From Eucalyptus grandis (Eukaryota; Streptophyta; Magnoliopsida; Myrtales; Myrtaceae), in assembly GCF_016545825.1 (NCBI RefSeq), contig NC_052614.1, forward strand, positions 7,210,559 through 7,274,558: a stretch of 64,000 nucleotides of DNA. Direction: 5' to 3'. Within the stretch, counting starts at the first letter, position 1, and each line of letters starts with the position of its first letter. The notes under the pieces are model-generated. The model saw nothing but the letters and a program-made list of their open reading frames with translations. It did not search any database and had not been told where the DNA came from. The position numbers were made by a program, and so were the translations under genes. Positions 36,751 to 48,253 of this stretch are shown piece after piece.

Positions 36751-36950
36751 TGTTGGAAGATATGGTCGAGCTGGATGAAATCTTTGCAGATTGAGATTGA
36801 TTCATTAAATTAATCAAAGATTAGATTGGATTAATCAAATATTAGATTGATTCATTGAATATATTTTCCTTTCTTTTGTACACAGTAAAGAAATTCTCCC
36901 AAAGTTTTCTCTTCCTTTTTACCATTCTTCCCTTATTCTCTTATGCACCT
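36751..36950 (+). repeat. 5' LTR of the deleted copia element (shortened)
   Basis: Matches 40340 onward, but lacks about 60 bp present in the 3' copy (the stretch after TTTTGTACAC) and loses similarity near 36945, where an internal deletion has joined it to integrase. Confidence 0.75.
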
Positions 36951-36986
36951 ATACCCCCACGATAGAATAGTGGTGGAAAGTAAGCA

Positions 36987-37361
36987 TTGCAATCTTTTGG
37001 AAGTAGCATGTGGACTAAAATTCCAAGCGACTTTTGTGGTGATTGTGTGATCACGGCAGCTTATCTAATAAATCATATGCCCACTCGAATTCTTGGTGAA
37101 CGAACTCCATTTGAACTTGCTATGGGAAGAAACAGAGCTGGAACACTTAATAGTGTTTGCTTGTTTATGTTATGCTACCACAATGGGTCCTCAAGACAAG
37201 ATGGATCCCGCGCCCGACGTTGTGTATTCATGGGCTACCCGAATTTACAAAAAGGATATTGTCTCCTTGAAATTTTTATTGGTGAATTCTTCATAAGTGG
37301 AGATGTTTTTCATGAAGAAGTATTTCCATTCTTTGTAGACGGTTCTCAAAGAAAGATCTAG
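36987..37361 (+). pseudogene. Copia integrase fragment
   Basis: Encodes the later part of the copia integrase core, FCGDCVITAAYLINHMPTRI followed by LGERTPFELAMGRN, and the C-terminal region with RRCVFMGYPNLQKGYCLLEI. The frame shifts once around 37150 relative to the family pattern. The catalytic aspartates are not present in this remnant. Confidence 0.8.
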
Positions 37362-38553
37362 ATACTATGGATATGTCATGTTGTTTCTTATACGAGGAAC
37401 TATTATCTTGATTTTGAATATATACTTACACCTCAGGAGACTTTGAATTTCACTCCAATGTCGGTCCAACTTTGGATGAGGTTTCTACTCTAGCAACAAC
37501 TGAGGAACTATCTTCCAATATTATGCCCATTGAAGAAGTCTCTAGTTCTTCGCGGATGCCACTGTGGAAGAATCATTATCATCTTTACCACAACAGGATC
37601 CTCCATGACAATCAAGTCCAATCTCCCGTCCACCAACATGGACCAAGGATTACGTTTGTAAAACACTCAATGCTCTAGGTATCCCTTATCCTATATAATC
37701 TCATGTTTCCTTCCATCAACTCTCTACAGAACATAGATGTTGCATTAGCCATATCTCGAAAGAGCAAGAACCACCTAATTATGATGAAGCATCTATTGAT
37801 CCATGATCGCGAAAGCTATGAAGGCTGAATTGCGGGCTTCAATAGAAAATCAGACATGGGAGCTTGTGACGCCACCTAAATTGAAAACCAATTGGCTGCA
37901 AATGAGTGACTTTTCTAAAAGAAATGGATAGAATAAGGCTCGTGTGAGATGGATCGCTTAGTATAATTCCCAAAGTATCCACTAGGACAATAAAATATAG
38001 GAAAGGGTAAGGAAACGAAAGGTAATGATTGAACATTGGAACATGAAAACGTAACTGAATTGGTCCTAGTTACTCTTCGAGACGGAGTGGAAGAAGGGAT
38101 GAAATTCTCGAACGAGGAAAATGACCCAATGACTTTGAAAGAATTTGTCGAGGAGCCATATGAGGTAAAAATCTCATGTACAATTTAGAGTGGCAGAAGG
38201 GTGACTTATCTCCAACTTTTCCACTATCACCCCAAAAAATCAAACGTAAAGTTGTCGAGTATGATTAATCTACGGATTTGAAATCACTACCTATATGCCT
38301 ATTGGCCATAATTCACAAGAACATTCTGTAGTCTTAGTAAGAGGGGAAGGGTTAGGATTTACCCGATGTGGGATATCACATTGTTCGAGGAACCCTAGAT
38401 GTTTGTCGGAGTAAAGGATCGTTAACAAGGGCGTTCTAGTAAGTTGTAGATTCTTATCCAATGGGCCAATTCAATGATACAAGGCTCAATTAGTAGCTAA
38501 GGGATTTATAAGGTTTTGACTACCATAAAACATTCTCTCCGGTAGCCAAAGAT

Positions 38554-39010
38554 ATGACTTCGTTCTTTCTTGTTAGTAGCTACACTCCGCGATTGGCCAC
38601 TACACCAAATGGACGTACACAATGCATTTCTTTATGGGGACCAATGAAAAAATCTATATGGATATTCCTCGGGGTTTACGAAGACGGGGAGAATAAAGTA
38701 TGTCGTCTCCGTAAATCCCTATATGACCTCAAACAAGCTCGGGTAGTGGTACGCCAAGTTTGCTCATGCTCTCACAATAGCAAGTTTCAAGCAATCCGTG
38801 TATGATCACACCCTATTCATTCACGTGGACAAAAGGTATATCATCTATTTACATGATGATATATGTTGATGACATTCTCATTATAGGGAACGACAAAGCT
38901 GCCATAGGGAACCTTAAAGTAGTATTTGAACTCCACATTCCTATTAAGTACTTGGGATCACGAAGTATTTTCTTGAAATTGAACGTTGATTTGACCAAGG
39001 AATCTTAGCT
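38554..39010 (+). pseudogene. Copia reverse transcriptase fragment
   Basis: Pieces of RVT_2 are readable: LRKSLYDLKQAR near 38710-38745 and MMIYVDDILIIGND at 38855-38895, with YVDD at 38862-38873. The upstream part of RT (37680-38550) is heavily mutated. Frameshifted and not functional. Confidence 0.82.
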
Positions 39011-39217
39011 AGCTGAAATTTATATTGAAAATCATATCAAAAGCCGCATTATTATGATGCAAACCGCCGTTATTCCAATCGAGCAAAACATCATATTAAC
39101 TACAATAGAACATGATACAAGGTCATCTCAAAATGAAGATCCTATACTTAGAGATCCGTCAAGTTATCAAAAGCTCGTTGGGAAACTCATATACTTAACT
39201 ATGACCCTACCTAATAT

Positions 39218-39690
39218 ATGTTATGCAATATAGATGAGCGGTTTATGCACAATCAAAAACAATCTCATATGAATACTACTCAAGGTTGTAAAATACTTGA
39301 AAAAGGCCTAGGACTTGGGATTATTCTCTCAGAAAATGTAACATGGAGAAGACAACTTATTGTGATACGAGACTATGCAACTTGTCCCATGAGTCAAAAA
39401 TCCATCACTAGTTTCGCATTAAGCCGAGAATCTCTACTTTCATGGAAGACAAAGAAACAAGCAACTATCTCACTATCCTCAGCTAAAGCGGAATACCAAA
39501 CCATGGAAAAGACCACTTGCAAGATAGTCTAGATACGAGACTTACTTCAGGACATAGGAATACAAGTGAAGGGACCAACAAAATTGTTTTGTGACAATGA
39601 TGCGGCTCTCAAACTTGCAACAAATCCCATGGTGCATGAAAGAACAAAACAACATGCAAGTCGAATCTTGTTTTTGGTGAAAATTGATGC
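39218..39690 (+). pseudogene. Copia RNase H fragment
   Basis: SWKTKKQATISLSSAKAEYQ and, after an in-frame TAG at 39529-39531, IRDLLQDIGIQVKGPTKLFC and DNDAALKLATNPMVHERTK are the usual copia RNase H blocks. The reading leaves the family pattern at about 39690. Confidence 0.82.
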
Positions 39691-40215
39691 TATGCAAATA
39701 GACAGTTGACCTTAACGAATGGACTATAAAGACAGAAATAGGGTAGTGGAAGAATTTTTCGATTCCCGTTATACGCGATGTGACGAAAAGACGATTCCCA
39801 TCTTAATCGATAAAACACCTTTTTTTCATTTTTTTAATATTGGTGTTTCCTTCTATTCGAATCTTTTTTTTTTTTTTTGGAAGCTATTGAATCGATGTGA
39901 TCAACTATAGGTGTAGTCCTTTATTGGCATATGAATAGGGTGAGGACGAGGCCCCTAGAAATGCGGGAAAGGAAAGGGAGGGGGATAAGGTACTTTTCTT
40001 TTTTCACTTCGAATCGATTCGAGACCGGTGTGGTGCTGCTACATGCTTCTAATCAATAGAATAGGAAGATGAGCCAAAATCAAAACCACCAAAAGTAACA
40101 CCTACCAAGATATGCATAGTGATTCAATCTTTTGATCACCCATTTTTGGAAAACCATTTATATAAAAAAGGATTTCCATTTCACTCAAGACAAAATTCAA
40201 GAGTGATTGAAATAA
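39691..40215. other. Non-copia segment inside the element
   Basis: Copia similarity stops near 39690 and resumes near 40215 (EQPANVITKPL, then the polypurine tract). The 0.5 kb between does not look like the family. Parts have a style I associate with organellar spacer DNA, but I cannot assign it. Confidence 0.45.
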
Positions 40216-40339
40216 GAGGAATTGGAACCATAGAACAACCTGCAAATGTAATCACCAAACCTCTTTGTCGAAACAACACGCATATCTATTAGAGCAAGTA
40301 GACGTCTTTGACATCTATAAGCCATCGCTTGAGAGGGAG

Positions 40340-40597
40340 TGTTGGAAGATATGCTCGAGCTGCACCAAATCTTTACTAATTGAGATTGATTCGTTAAATT
40401 AATAAAGGATTAGATTGGATTAATCAAATATTAGATTGATTCATTGAATATATTTTCCTTTCTTTTGTACACCTCTGTACTATATTTACATGTTTTGTAC
40501 GCAGTAAAGGAATCGAATAGAACACAGAGAAATTCTCCCAAATTCTCTTCCTTTTACCATTCTTCCCTTCTTCTCTCTTGCTCCTAGTCTTCTTTCA
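40340..40597 (+). repeat. 3' LTR of the deleted copia element
   Basis: 258 bp, TGTTGGAAG...TCTTTCA, preceded by the purine tract GAGAGGGAG at 40331-40339. Confidence 0.85.
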
Positions 40598-40602
40598 ATT
40601 CG

Positions 40603-41362
40603 TGAAAAGATAATAGGACGAAAGTATGCTGAAAAGTGAGTCAACAAGCTTGTGGTCCTCCGTCGTTAATAGATCTTCATAATGTCTGTGAAGGTGTAAC
40701 ATCCAAGCAATCCCAATTGGGTCCCCAGCTTGGCTCACGGGGGCATTGATTCAACTTTAGACGGGGGACATGTGAGCGTGTCTTATTTCTCTAGGACAAG
40801 CGATTCAAGTCTCGATTGCCATATCTAATCTACAATTAGAGCCTTGAAATTAATATGTCTCTACGTACAAATACTTCGTATCTATTATTCTATCATCCAG
40901 ATTTGTGTGTTTGAATCACATCTCGAGTGTGGAGTCTCATCCGTGTCACTCAATTTAGCATTAGTCTCGATAGGAGCGCCTCCGATATCTTGAGGGAAAA
41001 AAAAAAAAGACTCAACTGGCATATTTGGCTCGAGCAAAATAATGACTATATACAGATGCCGGAGGAAATAACATGTAAATTAAATATTGAATATCACACG
41101 ACTTGACACTTCACAACTAGTTAACCCATTAGGTGCGTGATGTAATATTGAGTACTTTCATGTCAATCCACAAAAAATTTTCGTGCAAAATTTCTTTGTT
41201 TCTCCACCAAATAGAAGATATTGTGGAATTCTTTTAGTTATGTCTCCTAATATAAGGTTTCCCTTTCCGCAACTATATCATTATACGACCGTACCTAGCG
41301 ATGGCCAAACTCCAAACTATCCCAAACCCTAAACCTGAAGATCGAGATACACTTGAGATCCG
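40603..41362. other. Intergenic region, promoter side of the SMR gene
   Basis: No coding region recognised. The end near 41362 should be promoter of the plus-strand CDK-inhibitor gene. Confidence 0.45.
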
Positions 41363-41370
41363 TATAAAAA
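41363..41370 (+). promoter_or_regulatory. Possible TATA box of the SMR gene
   Basis: TATAAAAA, about 325 bp before the likely start codon at 41694; transcription would start near 41395 and leave a 0.3 kb pyrimidine-rich 5' UTR. Confidence 0.45.
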
Positions 41371-41693
41371 GCTTAGGTAGGAAGTTCCCTGATATACCTG
41401 CATCGGATCCTTCTCTCATGGTGGACCTGTATCTATGGCCCCCCTCTCCCTCTCGATTATAGCTTCATAAGTGGGTAAAGTCCAAAGAAGGAAGAATGTG
41501 GGTGATGTGATGATTCTCTTTCCCACCTCCCTGCACTGCAAGACCCCTCTTACTATTTCCCTGTCAACCCCGTCTTCCCCTTCCTTCGCTTCCGCCTTCT
41601 TTGGCCATTCTCGCTCTCTCAAAGCGTCCTTTTCTTGTTTCCTTTTCTCCCTTTTTCACGCACTTCGAGAAGATCTTCCCCCATCCGCGGGCA

Positions 41694-42157
41694 TGTCCAC
41701 TTCCCAAGTGTCTTCTGGTCTTCCCGAGGGCGATCTGGACGGCGCGAGACCCTCCTCCAACTCCTCGGAAACTGCGCCTCCTGAGGATGGAACGAACCCC
41801 CGGGCGCAATCCCGTCGTGATCGATGTGCCCTCCTTGGTGATCAAGCTGCCGTCTAGCGTCGGCGAAGAATTCAAGGTGGACGGAGAAGATGACGACAGT
41901 GGCTTCAAGACTCCTACGTCCGCGGAGAGCAAGATACCGCCGCTTGCCGAGTGCCCGCCGGCGCCGAGGAAGCGCAGGTCAGAAGAGATTCTCGACTCGA
42001 AGACGCCACCCAAAGCGCCGGCCAAGTGCCGGCGAGTCTTGCTCGATCTGTCGAGCGAGATTCAGTCTTCCTCGCACCTCCTCTGTCGACGAATTTTGGC
42101 GGGAAGATAAACCGGAGACCCAAGGAAGGGGATGCAGCACCGACCCGCGAAGTATGA
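41694..42157 (+). CDS. Cyclin-dependent kinase inhibitor, SIAMESE-RELATED (SMR) type, with frame breaks
   Basis: The diagnostic SMR core is clear at about 41890-41975: GFKTPTSAESKIPP, a short spacer and CPPAPRKRR. SMR proteins are small nuclear CDK inhibitors that bind cyclin-CDK complexes and promote the switch from mitosis to endoreduplication. The gene is single-exon, as is usual for the family. The likely N-terminus MSTSQVSSGLPEGDLDG starts at the ATG at 41694, in a different frame from the core; the switch falls around the C/G run at 41795-41808. The core frame itself first offers an ATG at 41787 (MERTPGRNPVV). At the other end the core frame stops at 42110, but a neighbouring frame (SVFLAPPLSTNFGGKINRRP) reads on to 42157 and looks more natural. 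If the sequence is correct the gene gives a 107-residue protein from 41787 to 42110; otherwise two single-base errors are likely. Confidence 0.75.
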
Positions 42158-43611
42158 GTTCTTCTTTGAATGGCATGATTAAATTAGGAAAGATATGGAT
42201 CATGGCAATACAGGAGATCAGTTTTGTCTTTCCATTGTTATAAGCGTGCGGTGGATTGTGGCGTGACTAGTTACAAGATTTTGAAGATCTTGAACTGAGC
42301 TGTGCAAGGAGTGAGCCGAGGACAACTCAACTCATTCCTTTAGTTAGTGCAATACGACATACAATTTGGTTTCTTATGATCGAAACGAGTCCCCACACGG
42401 ATCGACGTTTTCCTCAGTTCGCTTATGGATCATCTTCACTAACTTAATGCGTGCATCAGCGCTTGTAGACAATTCATAGGCATTGAAGATTTTAGCCTTG
42501 CAGGTGCACGGATGTCAAGCATTGATTGATTGTTCTCCTTTCGAACCGGTAAATTATAACCGACTTAATTACTCGAACCCCATTCAGTCTCGATTTACAT
42601 GTACGTACAGATTTAGCTATAAACTGCATGTACTTCATATACTGCACCGTGCACGTAGAATTCACATTGGTCAACTAGAAAACGAAAACCGACCCTCGGC
42701 AATATACTTCGCAACAGACATGTCATGTATTGAGCAGCGAGCAAAGAGGCATTCCTATATCCAAGAATCTGCACAATATACTTCGCGACCCCTTTGATCT
42801 CCTGCAATTTTATTGTTGGTCCATGGCGTGATGAAGTGGATAAAGGACATACCAAGTGCACTTGAAACTGGAAAGAGCAGAAGAAGAAAAGATAACTGAA
42901 CAGTTAGTTCTACCCAGGCTTGTGCGGAAGGTTAGGCGCATTGGTTTAACTAGTTGATTCAAGAGTCTTTACACAAAAATACAAACACGTGCACGCGCTC
43001 AAAGACACCATAACAACCATTAATGAGTCGCAGACTCGCAGAAACTGGCTGAGAAGTGGCCGACGATCCAATTCGCCAACCTGTCTAGAGTTAAACTTCA
43101 GCATACACGCAGTTGCAGGATCTCTTTAAGAAGATTTATGATGGTGTCATAGCATTCGAGCTATAGCTATAGAAATGATCGAGGCATTGTGGCTTGACAG
43201 GTTTGTCCATCATTCGGTGGTCCTGGACCATTAAATTTGGTCATATTTATGAACCATGACCGGTATTCAGTAAATACGTTAAATCAACTCAATTTTTTCA
43301 GATGCTACGGTGTTTAGAGGATGTTGAACAAGCATTGCAAAGTATGTTTTTCTTTTACGTTTTGTTTTGAACAAATTACCAACGTGGTTTCCGTTGCTCC
43401 ATAATACGTATCATGAACTTGACCCGTCTAGGCAGCAGACGGTAACTTTTTAGGAAACCATTTTGCGCTATATGTCTTGTTTGAGACCCAGAACATCAAA
43501 TTCTTCACCGAATCGATCGACTTGAATGTGTTATGACAAAGTAACGCATACATCCACTACATGGTACATGCTAACATGGGGAAGAAATTAATCGAGATTG
43601 TAGATCTTTTA
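42158..43611. other. Intergenic region, no supported gene
   Basis: Includes the 3' flank of the SMR gene. Open frames at 42483-42861 occur on both strands of the same DNA and resemble nothing known. Confidence 0.5.
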
Positions 43612-44255
43612 GGGCTTGTTTGGTAACCAGCCAAACAGTGCCAAATTCTATTATTTTGTTTACGGGAGTAATTTTGAGACGAATCGTGTTTTGGTAAAAT
43701 TTTTCTCAGAACAAATTTCTTTTTTTCTCGGAAGTAGATTTGGAACATAATCAAAAATTAATAAAAAGTTGATTTTTTGTTGGAGAACAATTCTAGAATC
43801 AAGCCCATATTTTCTCCTCTTCTTCTTCTTCTTCCCTTTTTTTCTTCTTCATCCACCGCCGCGATTGCCGTCCACTGCCCATCGTCACGGCCGCCGACAA
43901 CCGATTCTGAGCTCGAGGCAAGCCAAACCCTTGCGAGGCTCGGCCAACAAGGGCCGATCTCAGAGGGCTAGCGATGCTCCGATGAGGTCGTCGGCCCTCG
44001 TCTAGTCACGCCAAGAAGAAGAATAGGAGAGAGATAGGAAAAAAGAAAATAAGAAAAATAATAAAATAATAAAATTATTTAAAAACTAAAAAATGATTTG
44101 AAGTAGAAATTTTGAGCATAATCAATGCAATTCATTCTAATGAAATTTTGCATGCTAAAACACTGGCTTAAAAATACTTGAAATTATTCTAAAATAAAAA
44201 AAAAATCATTTTTGATAAAGAAATTGTTTAACAAAATCGTTATCAAACGGCACTT
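43612..44255. mobile_element. PIF/Harbinger (Tourist-like) non-autonomous element, copy 2
   Basis: Starts GGGCTTGTTTGGTAACC and ends CGTTATCAAACGGCACTT, imperfect inverted ends, with TTA at 43609-43611 and 44256-44258. The first 190 bp match copy 1 at 31449 in the same orientation. The middle (43850-44010) is GC-rich and not shared with copy 1, and may be acquired DNA. No transposase. Confidence 0.6.
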
Positions 44256-44258
44256 TTA

Positions 44259-45134
44259 TCAGACGGACACAATGATGCGGGAGACATAGAAAACCTTCTT
44301 CATGCGTCAGGCCCATTTGCTCTCTCAAAAGCATTCGGATTTCTGCCCAGCACCTCTCGATGGACTTAACCATCGGTCTCTTGCCGGGCCTCCAATGGCA
44401 TTTTAAAGCCGAAGGTCCATAATTTGTGGGCTCAAATAAGAACTTAGGTTTGCGCTACTCCTGTCAATAAGCGCTGTAAAGAGAGTCGCATGGCATCAGG
44501 ATTAAAAGAGAACATCTGTACGAGGTACTACAAAAGCAGTTCATCATGGGACACAGACTAGACAGTGCTGAGGAAATTGACTGACGACGCACCGTCCAAA
44601 CACGTGGTACCTGAACATGAGGCAGTACCAGTTAACCCTCACTGGTCATCTTCTTCGTCTACCTAGAAAAGATCAATCAATCAATTATGTTCTTGGGGAA
44701 ACAGAGGAGATTTTGGCCGGGTGAGCGTCATAATTGGCCCTGCACTCACCCTTTTTCTCTTTGGACTTTCTTTTGGCAAAATATCTAGCGTTGCTCCGTT
44801 CCCAAGATACAATACGAGGGCTTGCTTCTTTCCTTTCGAAGTACCTGTACCGTCCGTGGACTGATGTGAGAGTTGCCATGAACATTTGCTTGAAGTAACG
44901 GTGTTCCTTTTCTATCCGCAGAAATGCTCTTACACATGGTGTTGGTGGAATCTCCACGTACATACCATCTTTCATCAAATTCATAAATCAGTTTTTGTGC
45001 ATCTAGAATTATTCTTAGAATTATTCTGGTGACATACGAGGATAGTGCTTGTTTAACGCTCGCACTATATATCTTTAGAAGGCATTCCGCCATTTCTCGA
45101 TTGAAATATCTTCCAACAAAGTCGTCATCTAATG
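44259..45134. other. Unassigned region with a minus-strand open frame
   Basis: A minus-strand frame (44785-45315, entering the hAT element) contains the non-repetitive stretch GRYFNREMAECLLKIYSASV and more up to 44785, with an overlapping alternative frame at 44685-44984. I do not recognise either. It could be an exon of an uncharacterised gene interrupted by the hAT insertion, or chance. Confidence 0.3.
45127..45134. repeat. Target-site duplication of the hAT element, left
   Basis: ATCTAATG, repeated exactly at 46061-46068. Confidence 0.9.
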
Positions 45135-46060
45135 TAGTGTCAACGGTTCGGTTCGGTTCGGTTTTCAAAAAACCGAACCGAACCGTAGGGTGAACCGAAC
45201 CGAACCGAATTTTTGGTTCGATTCGGTTTTGTCGTTTTTGGTTTTGAGTTTTCGGTTTTCGGTTTTGGAAATCGGGGCTTCTGTTCGTTCTTTTGAAAAA
45301 GCAACACAAAAACAAAAGAGAAAAACAGCTTTATAGGGAAAAGTCAAAGAAAAGCTGTACAGCAAGTTCTCTTCTCGGCAATCCTGTCAGCAACAACTGT
45401 AGAGAAGAGACAGAGAGGGAAGGGACGTGAAGGACAGGCCAGCAGAGGGAAAAATCGGAACACTGTTCATCTTCTTCCCCCCGCTCTCGCTGCCCGCGTC
45501 CACCGTTCGCAAGCCCAGCACAGGCAGCCTAGCGGCCGATCACCGCCGCTTCGTCGGTCTCGCCCGCGATGTGCAGCCTGTCGCCCGATCGCCTCCGCCA
45601 TTGCCCGCTCGGCCATGCCGCAACGCGCCGCCTCCGAGCGTCTCCGCCTGCAACCCGACGCCAGCAAATCCCGGCCGGTCACCTCACCCGCGAGCTCGCC
45701 TCACGACCCGCGAGCCCGACGCTGCAGGTCGCGCCACCACTCACCCGTCCTGCGACTGCAGCTCCTCCCTCCGAGCGACGGCACCACGTAGCTTCCTCCG
45801 CCGCACCTAAGTGATCGCCGTCGCCGTTGCACGTCCAAGCGACCAAGATGAGACACAAGAGGAGAGGCCTCGTCAGGAGAGAATAAAACCGAAGATTTGA
45901 TTTTATCGGTTTTGGTTCGATTTGGTTCGCCAATAAAACCGAACCAATTAAAAGATATTGGTTTTTCACGGGAACCGAACCGAAAACCAAACCGAACCGA
46001 AAAAACCGAATTTTTTGGTTCGGTTCGGTTCATTTTTCGATTCGGTTTCTGACACCCCTA
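45135..46060. mobile_element. Non-autonomous hAT element, 926 bp
   Basis: The perfect 8-bp duplication ATCTAATG flanks an element with ends TAGTGTCAACGG and CTGACACCCCTA (inverted: TAGGGGTGTCAG). The 150 bp at each end are packed with GGTTCG/CGAACC hexamers and pentamers in opposite orientation, so the ends can form a long hairpin; subterminal repeats of this kind bind hAT transposases. The inside (45430-45830) is strongly GC-rich, unlike the flanks, with no recognised protein. It depends on an autonomous relative for movement. Confidence 0.85.
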
Positions 46061-46068
46061 ATCTAATG
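46061..46068. repeat. Target-site duplication of the hAT element, right
   Basis: ATCTAATG, identical to 45127-45134. Confidence 0.9.
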
Positions 46069-46175
46069 CACGGAGATAAAAATGTCAATACAATTAGGTC
46101 ATATCATGCATGTTGAACCATTTACATCCAAAAAGAAATTATTGGATTTTGTATAGAATTTTATGTGGCAGTACT

Positions 46176-46236
46176 TGTTGGAATTTTGTTTGTTAAAACA
46201 AAATAAAGCTGCTTACTTTTCCACATAGAAAATATG
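46176..46236 (+). repeat. Remnant of the 5' LTR
   Basis: Matches the first 60 bp or so of the LTR at 48790 (TTGTTTGTTAAAACAAAAT), then runs straight into integrase coding sequence. Confidence 0.75.
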
Positions 46237-46660
46237 CCTTCCAAGAAAAATGACATAACCCCTTATGAAATATGAAAAGGTAGAAAGCCAAATTTGTCAT
46301 ATCTTAAAGTGTGGGAGTGTTTACCATACTACCGAGCTCCAGATCCTAAGAGAACAAAGCTCGGTCCTAGAGCTATCAAAAGTGTCTTCGTAGGGTATGC
46401 TGAAAATAGTAAAGCTTAGGCTTCTTGATTTAGAGTCTAATGTCATAGTAGAATCGAGAGACGTCGAATTCTTTGAGAATAAATGTTTTACAAGTTTTGA
46501 AATGATTGAAAATAATTCAAGATTTAGGGAAACTCAAAGTGATTTTCAAGAGAAAGAAACGAATTCTAAAGACATGATTGAACTAAGGAGAAGTACTAGA
46601 GTTAGGAAAATAAAAGACTTAGGTCCTGATTTTATTACTCATGTTTTTCTTGTTGAATGA
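46230..46660 (+). pseudogene. Copia integrase C-terminal region
   Basis: Readable as KNDITPYEIWKGRKPNLSYL, then DPKRTKLGPRAIKSVFVGY, then (46397-46660) RLLDLESNVIVESRDVEFFE and the linker with RRSTRVRKIKDLGPDF that leads to RT. One frame change lies near 46395. No catalytic core. Confidence 0.8.
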
Positions 46661-46675
46661 GATGGAGATAATAAT

Positions 46676-47718
46676 GTGGTAAATAAATACCCTTTAGTGT
46701 TAAATTTAGAAGATGATCTTGGAAGCTTTGATGATGCTATGTCTTCTAGAGATGCTTTTTGGAAAGAAGCTGTGAATAATGAAATGGACTCAATTATGTC
46801 CAATAATACTTGGGTATTAGTAGATTTACGAAATGATCAAAACCTATTAGATGCAAATGAGTTTTTAGGAGAAAATATCATTATGATAGTTCTATTCAAG
46901 CTTTTAAAGCTAGGCTTGTAGTTAAGGGATATAGACAAAAAGAATGAATAGATTATTTTGATACATATATTCCTGTTGCACGTATAACTGCACGTATAAC
47001 TTCCATTCGAGTTCTTTTTGCTCTAGCTTCCATTTATGATCTTTGTGTTCATCAAATGGATGTTAAAACTGCTTTCTTAAATGGAGACTTAAATTAGGAG
47101 ATTTACATGAAACAACCGAAGGGTTTTGTTATTCCTGGAAATGAAAGAAAAGTATGTAAATTGATTAAGTCTCTTTATGGACTTAAGCAAGCTCCTAAGC
47201 GATGGCATGAAAAGTTTAATTCGGTCATATTGTCAAATGGTTTCATCAATAATAGTGCCGATAGGTGTATATACTCTAAATTCACTAAAGACTATGATGT
47301 CTTAGTGTGCTTGTATGTTGATGATATGCTTATATTTGGAACGAATATGGTCGGAGTTAATGAAACTAAGAAGTATCTAATTTCCATGTTTAAAATGAAG
47401 GATTTGGGTGAAGTAGATACTATCTTAGGTATTAAAGTTAAGAAAAATAGTGGGGGTTATTCTTTAAGCCAATGTAGTTATGTTGAAAAATTATTAAATA
47501 AATTTCAACATCTTGGTTTTAAAGAAATAAGTACTCCATTTGATTCTAGTATTAAATTAAATTATAATATTGGTAGAGTGGCACAACTAGAATATGCAAG
47601 TGCTATAGGGTCTTTAATGTATGCGATGCATTGTACTAGACCCGATATTGCTTATTCTGTATGCAAGTTGAGTAGTATACAAGTAATCCAAGTACGAACA
47701 TTGGAGAGCTATTACTAG
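46676..47718 (+). pseudogene. Copia reverse transcriptase
   Basis: The first part (46676-46921) includes SRDAFWKEAVNNEMDSIMSN and TWVLVDL; then VHQMDVKTAFLNGDLN with a stop at 47096; then an open stretch at 47107-47718 with KSLYGLKQAPKRWHEKF, VCLYVDDMLIFGTNM (YVDD at 47314-47325), MKDLGEVDTILGIKVKK and TRPDIAYSVCKLS. This is the thumb and palm of the RT in good condition with only a few breaks, so the copy is not ancient. Confidence 0.9.
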
Positions 47719-47791
47719 AATTTTTGGTTATCTTAAGAGAACTAAAAATTTAGGATTGTTCTACAATAATTATCGGCTGTATTAGAAGGAT

Positions 47792-48253
47792 ATGCCGATG
47801 CTAGTTGGATTACAAGTGTGGGAGATGAGAGTTCCACTTCGGATGGATCTTCACACTAGCTGGAGGTGTTGTATCTTGGGCAGCAAGAAACAAGAGACAT
47901 GTATAACTCACTCAATAATGGAATCTGAATTTATTGCTTTTGGCGATGGGAAAGAGGCTGAATGGATTAGAAATTTGTTGTTGGATATCAAATTATGGCC
48001 TAGTCCTATGCCTCATATTTCTATCCATGTGATAGTCGCCACTTTGGCAAGAGCCTATAGTAGCACATATAATAGTAAGTCTAGACACATTAGTCTAAGA
48101 GATGAATATGTGAGACAATTGATTAAAGATGGTACCATAACAATTATCTATGTGAGGTCAAGTAAAAATCTTGCCGATCCTTTGACGAAGGCTTTACCAA
48201 GACATATGGTAATAACGACCTCACAAGAAATGGGGCTGAAACCCTTTAATTGA
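47792..48253 (+). pseudogene. Copia RNase H
   Basis: Contains TGGVVSWAARKQE-like residues in a shifted frame near 47850-47890, then THSIMESEFIAFGDGKEAEW, SRHISLRDEYVRQLIKDGT and NLADPLTKALPR, ending with a stop at 48253. This is the C-terminus of the copia polyprotein. Confidence 0.85.

Larger units (their letters stand above)
36751..40597 (+). mobile_element. Ty1/copia element, internally deleted, plus strand
   Basis: LTRs both start TGTTGGAAGATATG (36751 and 40340). The right LTR ends TCTTTCA at 40597, and the flanks are ATTCA (36746-36750) and ATTCG (40598-40602), a 4/5 target duplication. Inside are only the end of integrase, part of RT and RNase H; gag, protease and most of integrase are missing, and about 0.5 kb near the 3' end is foreign to the element. 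Confidence 0.82.
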
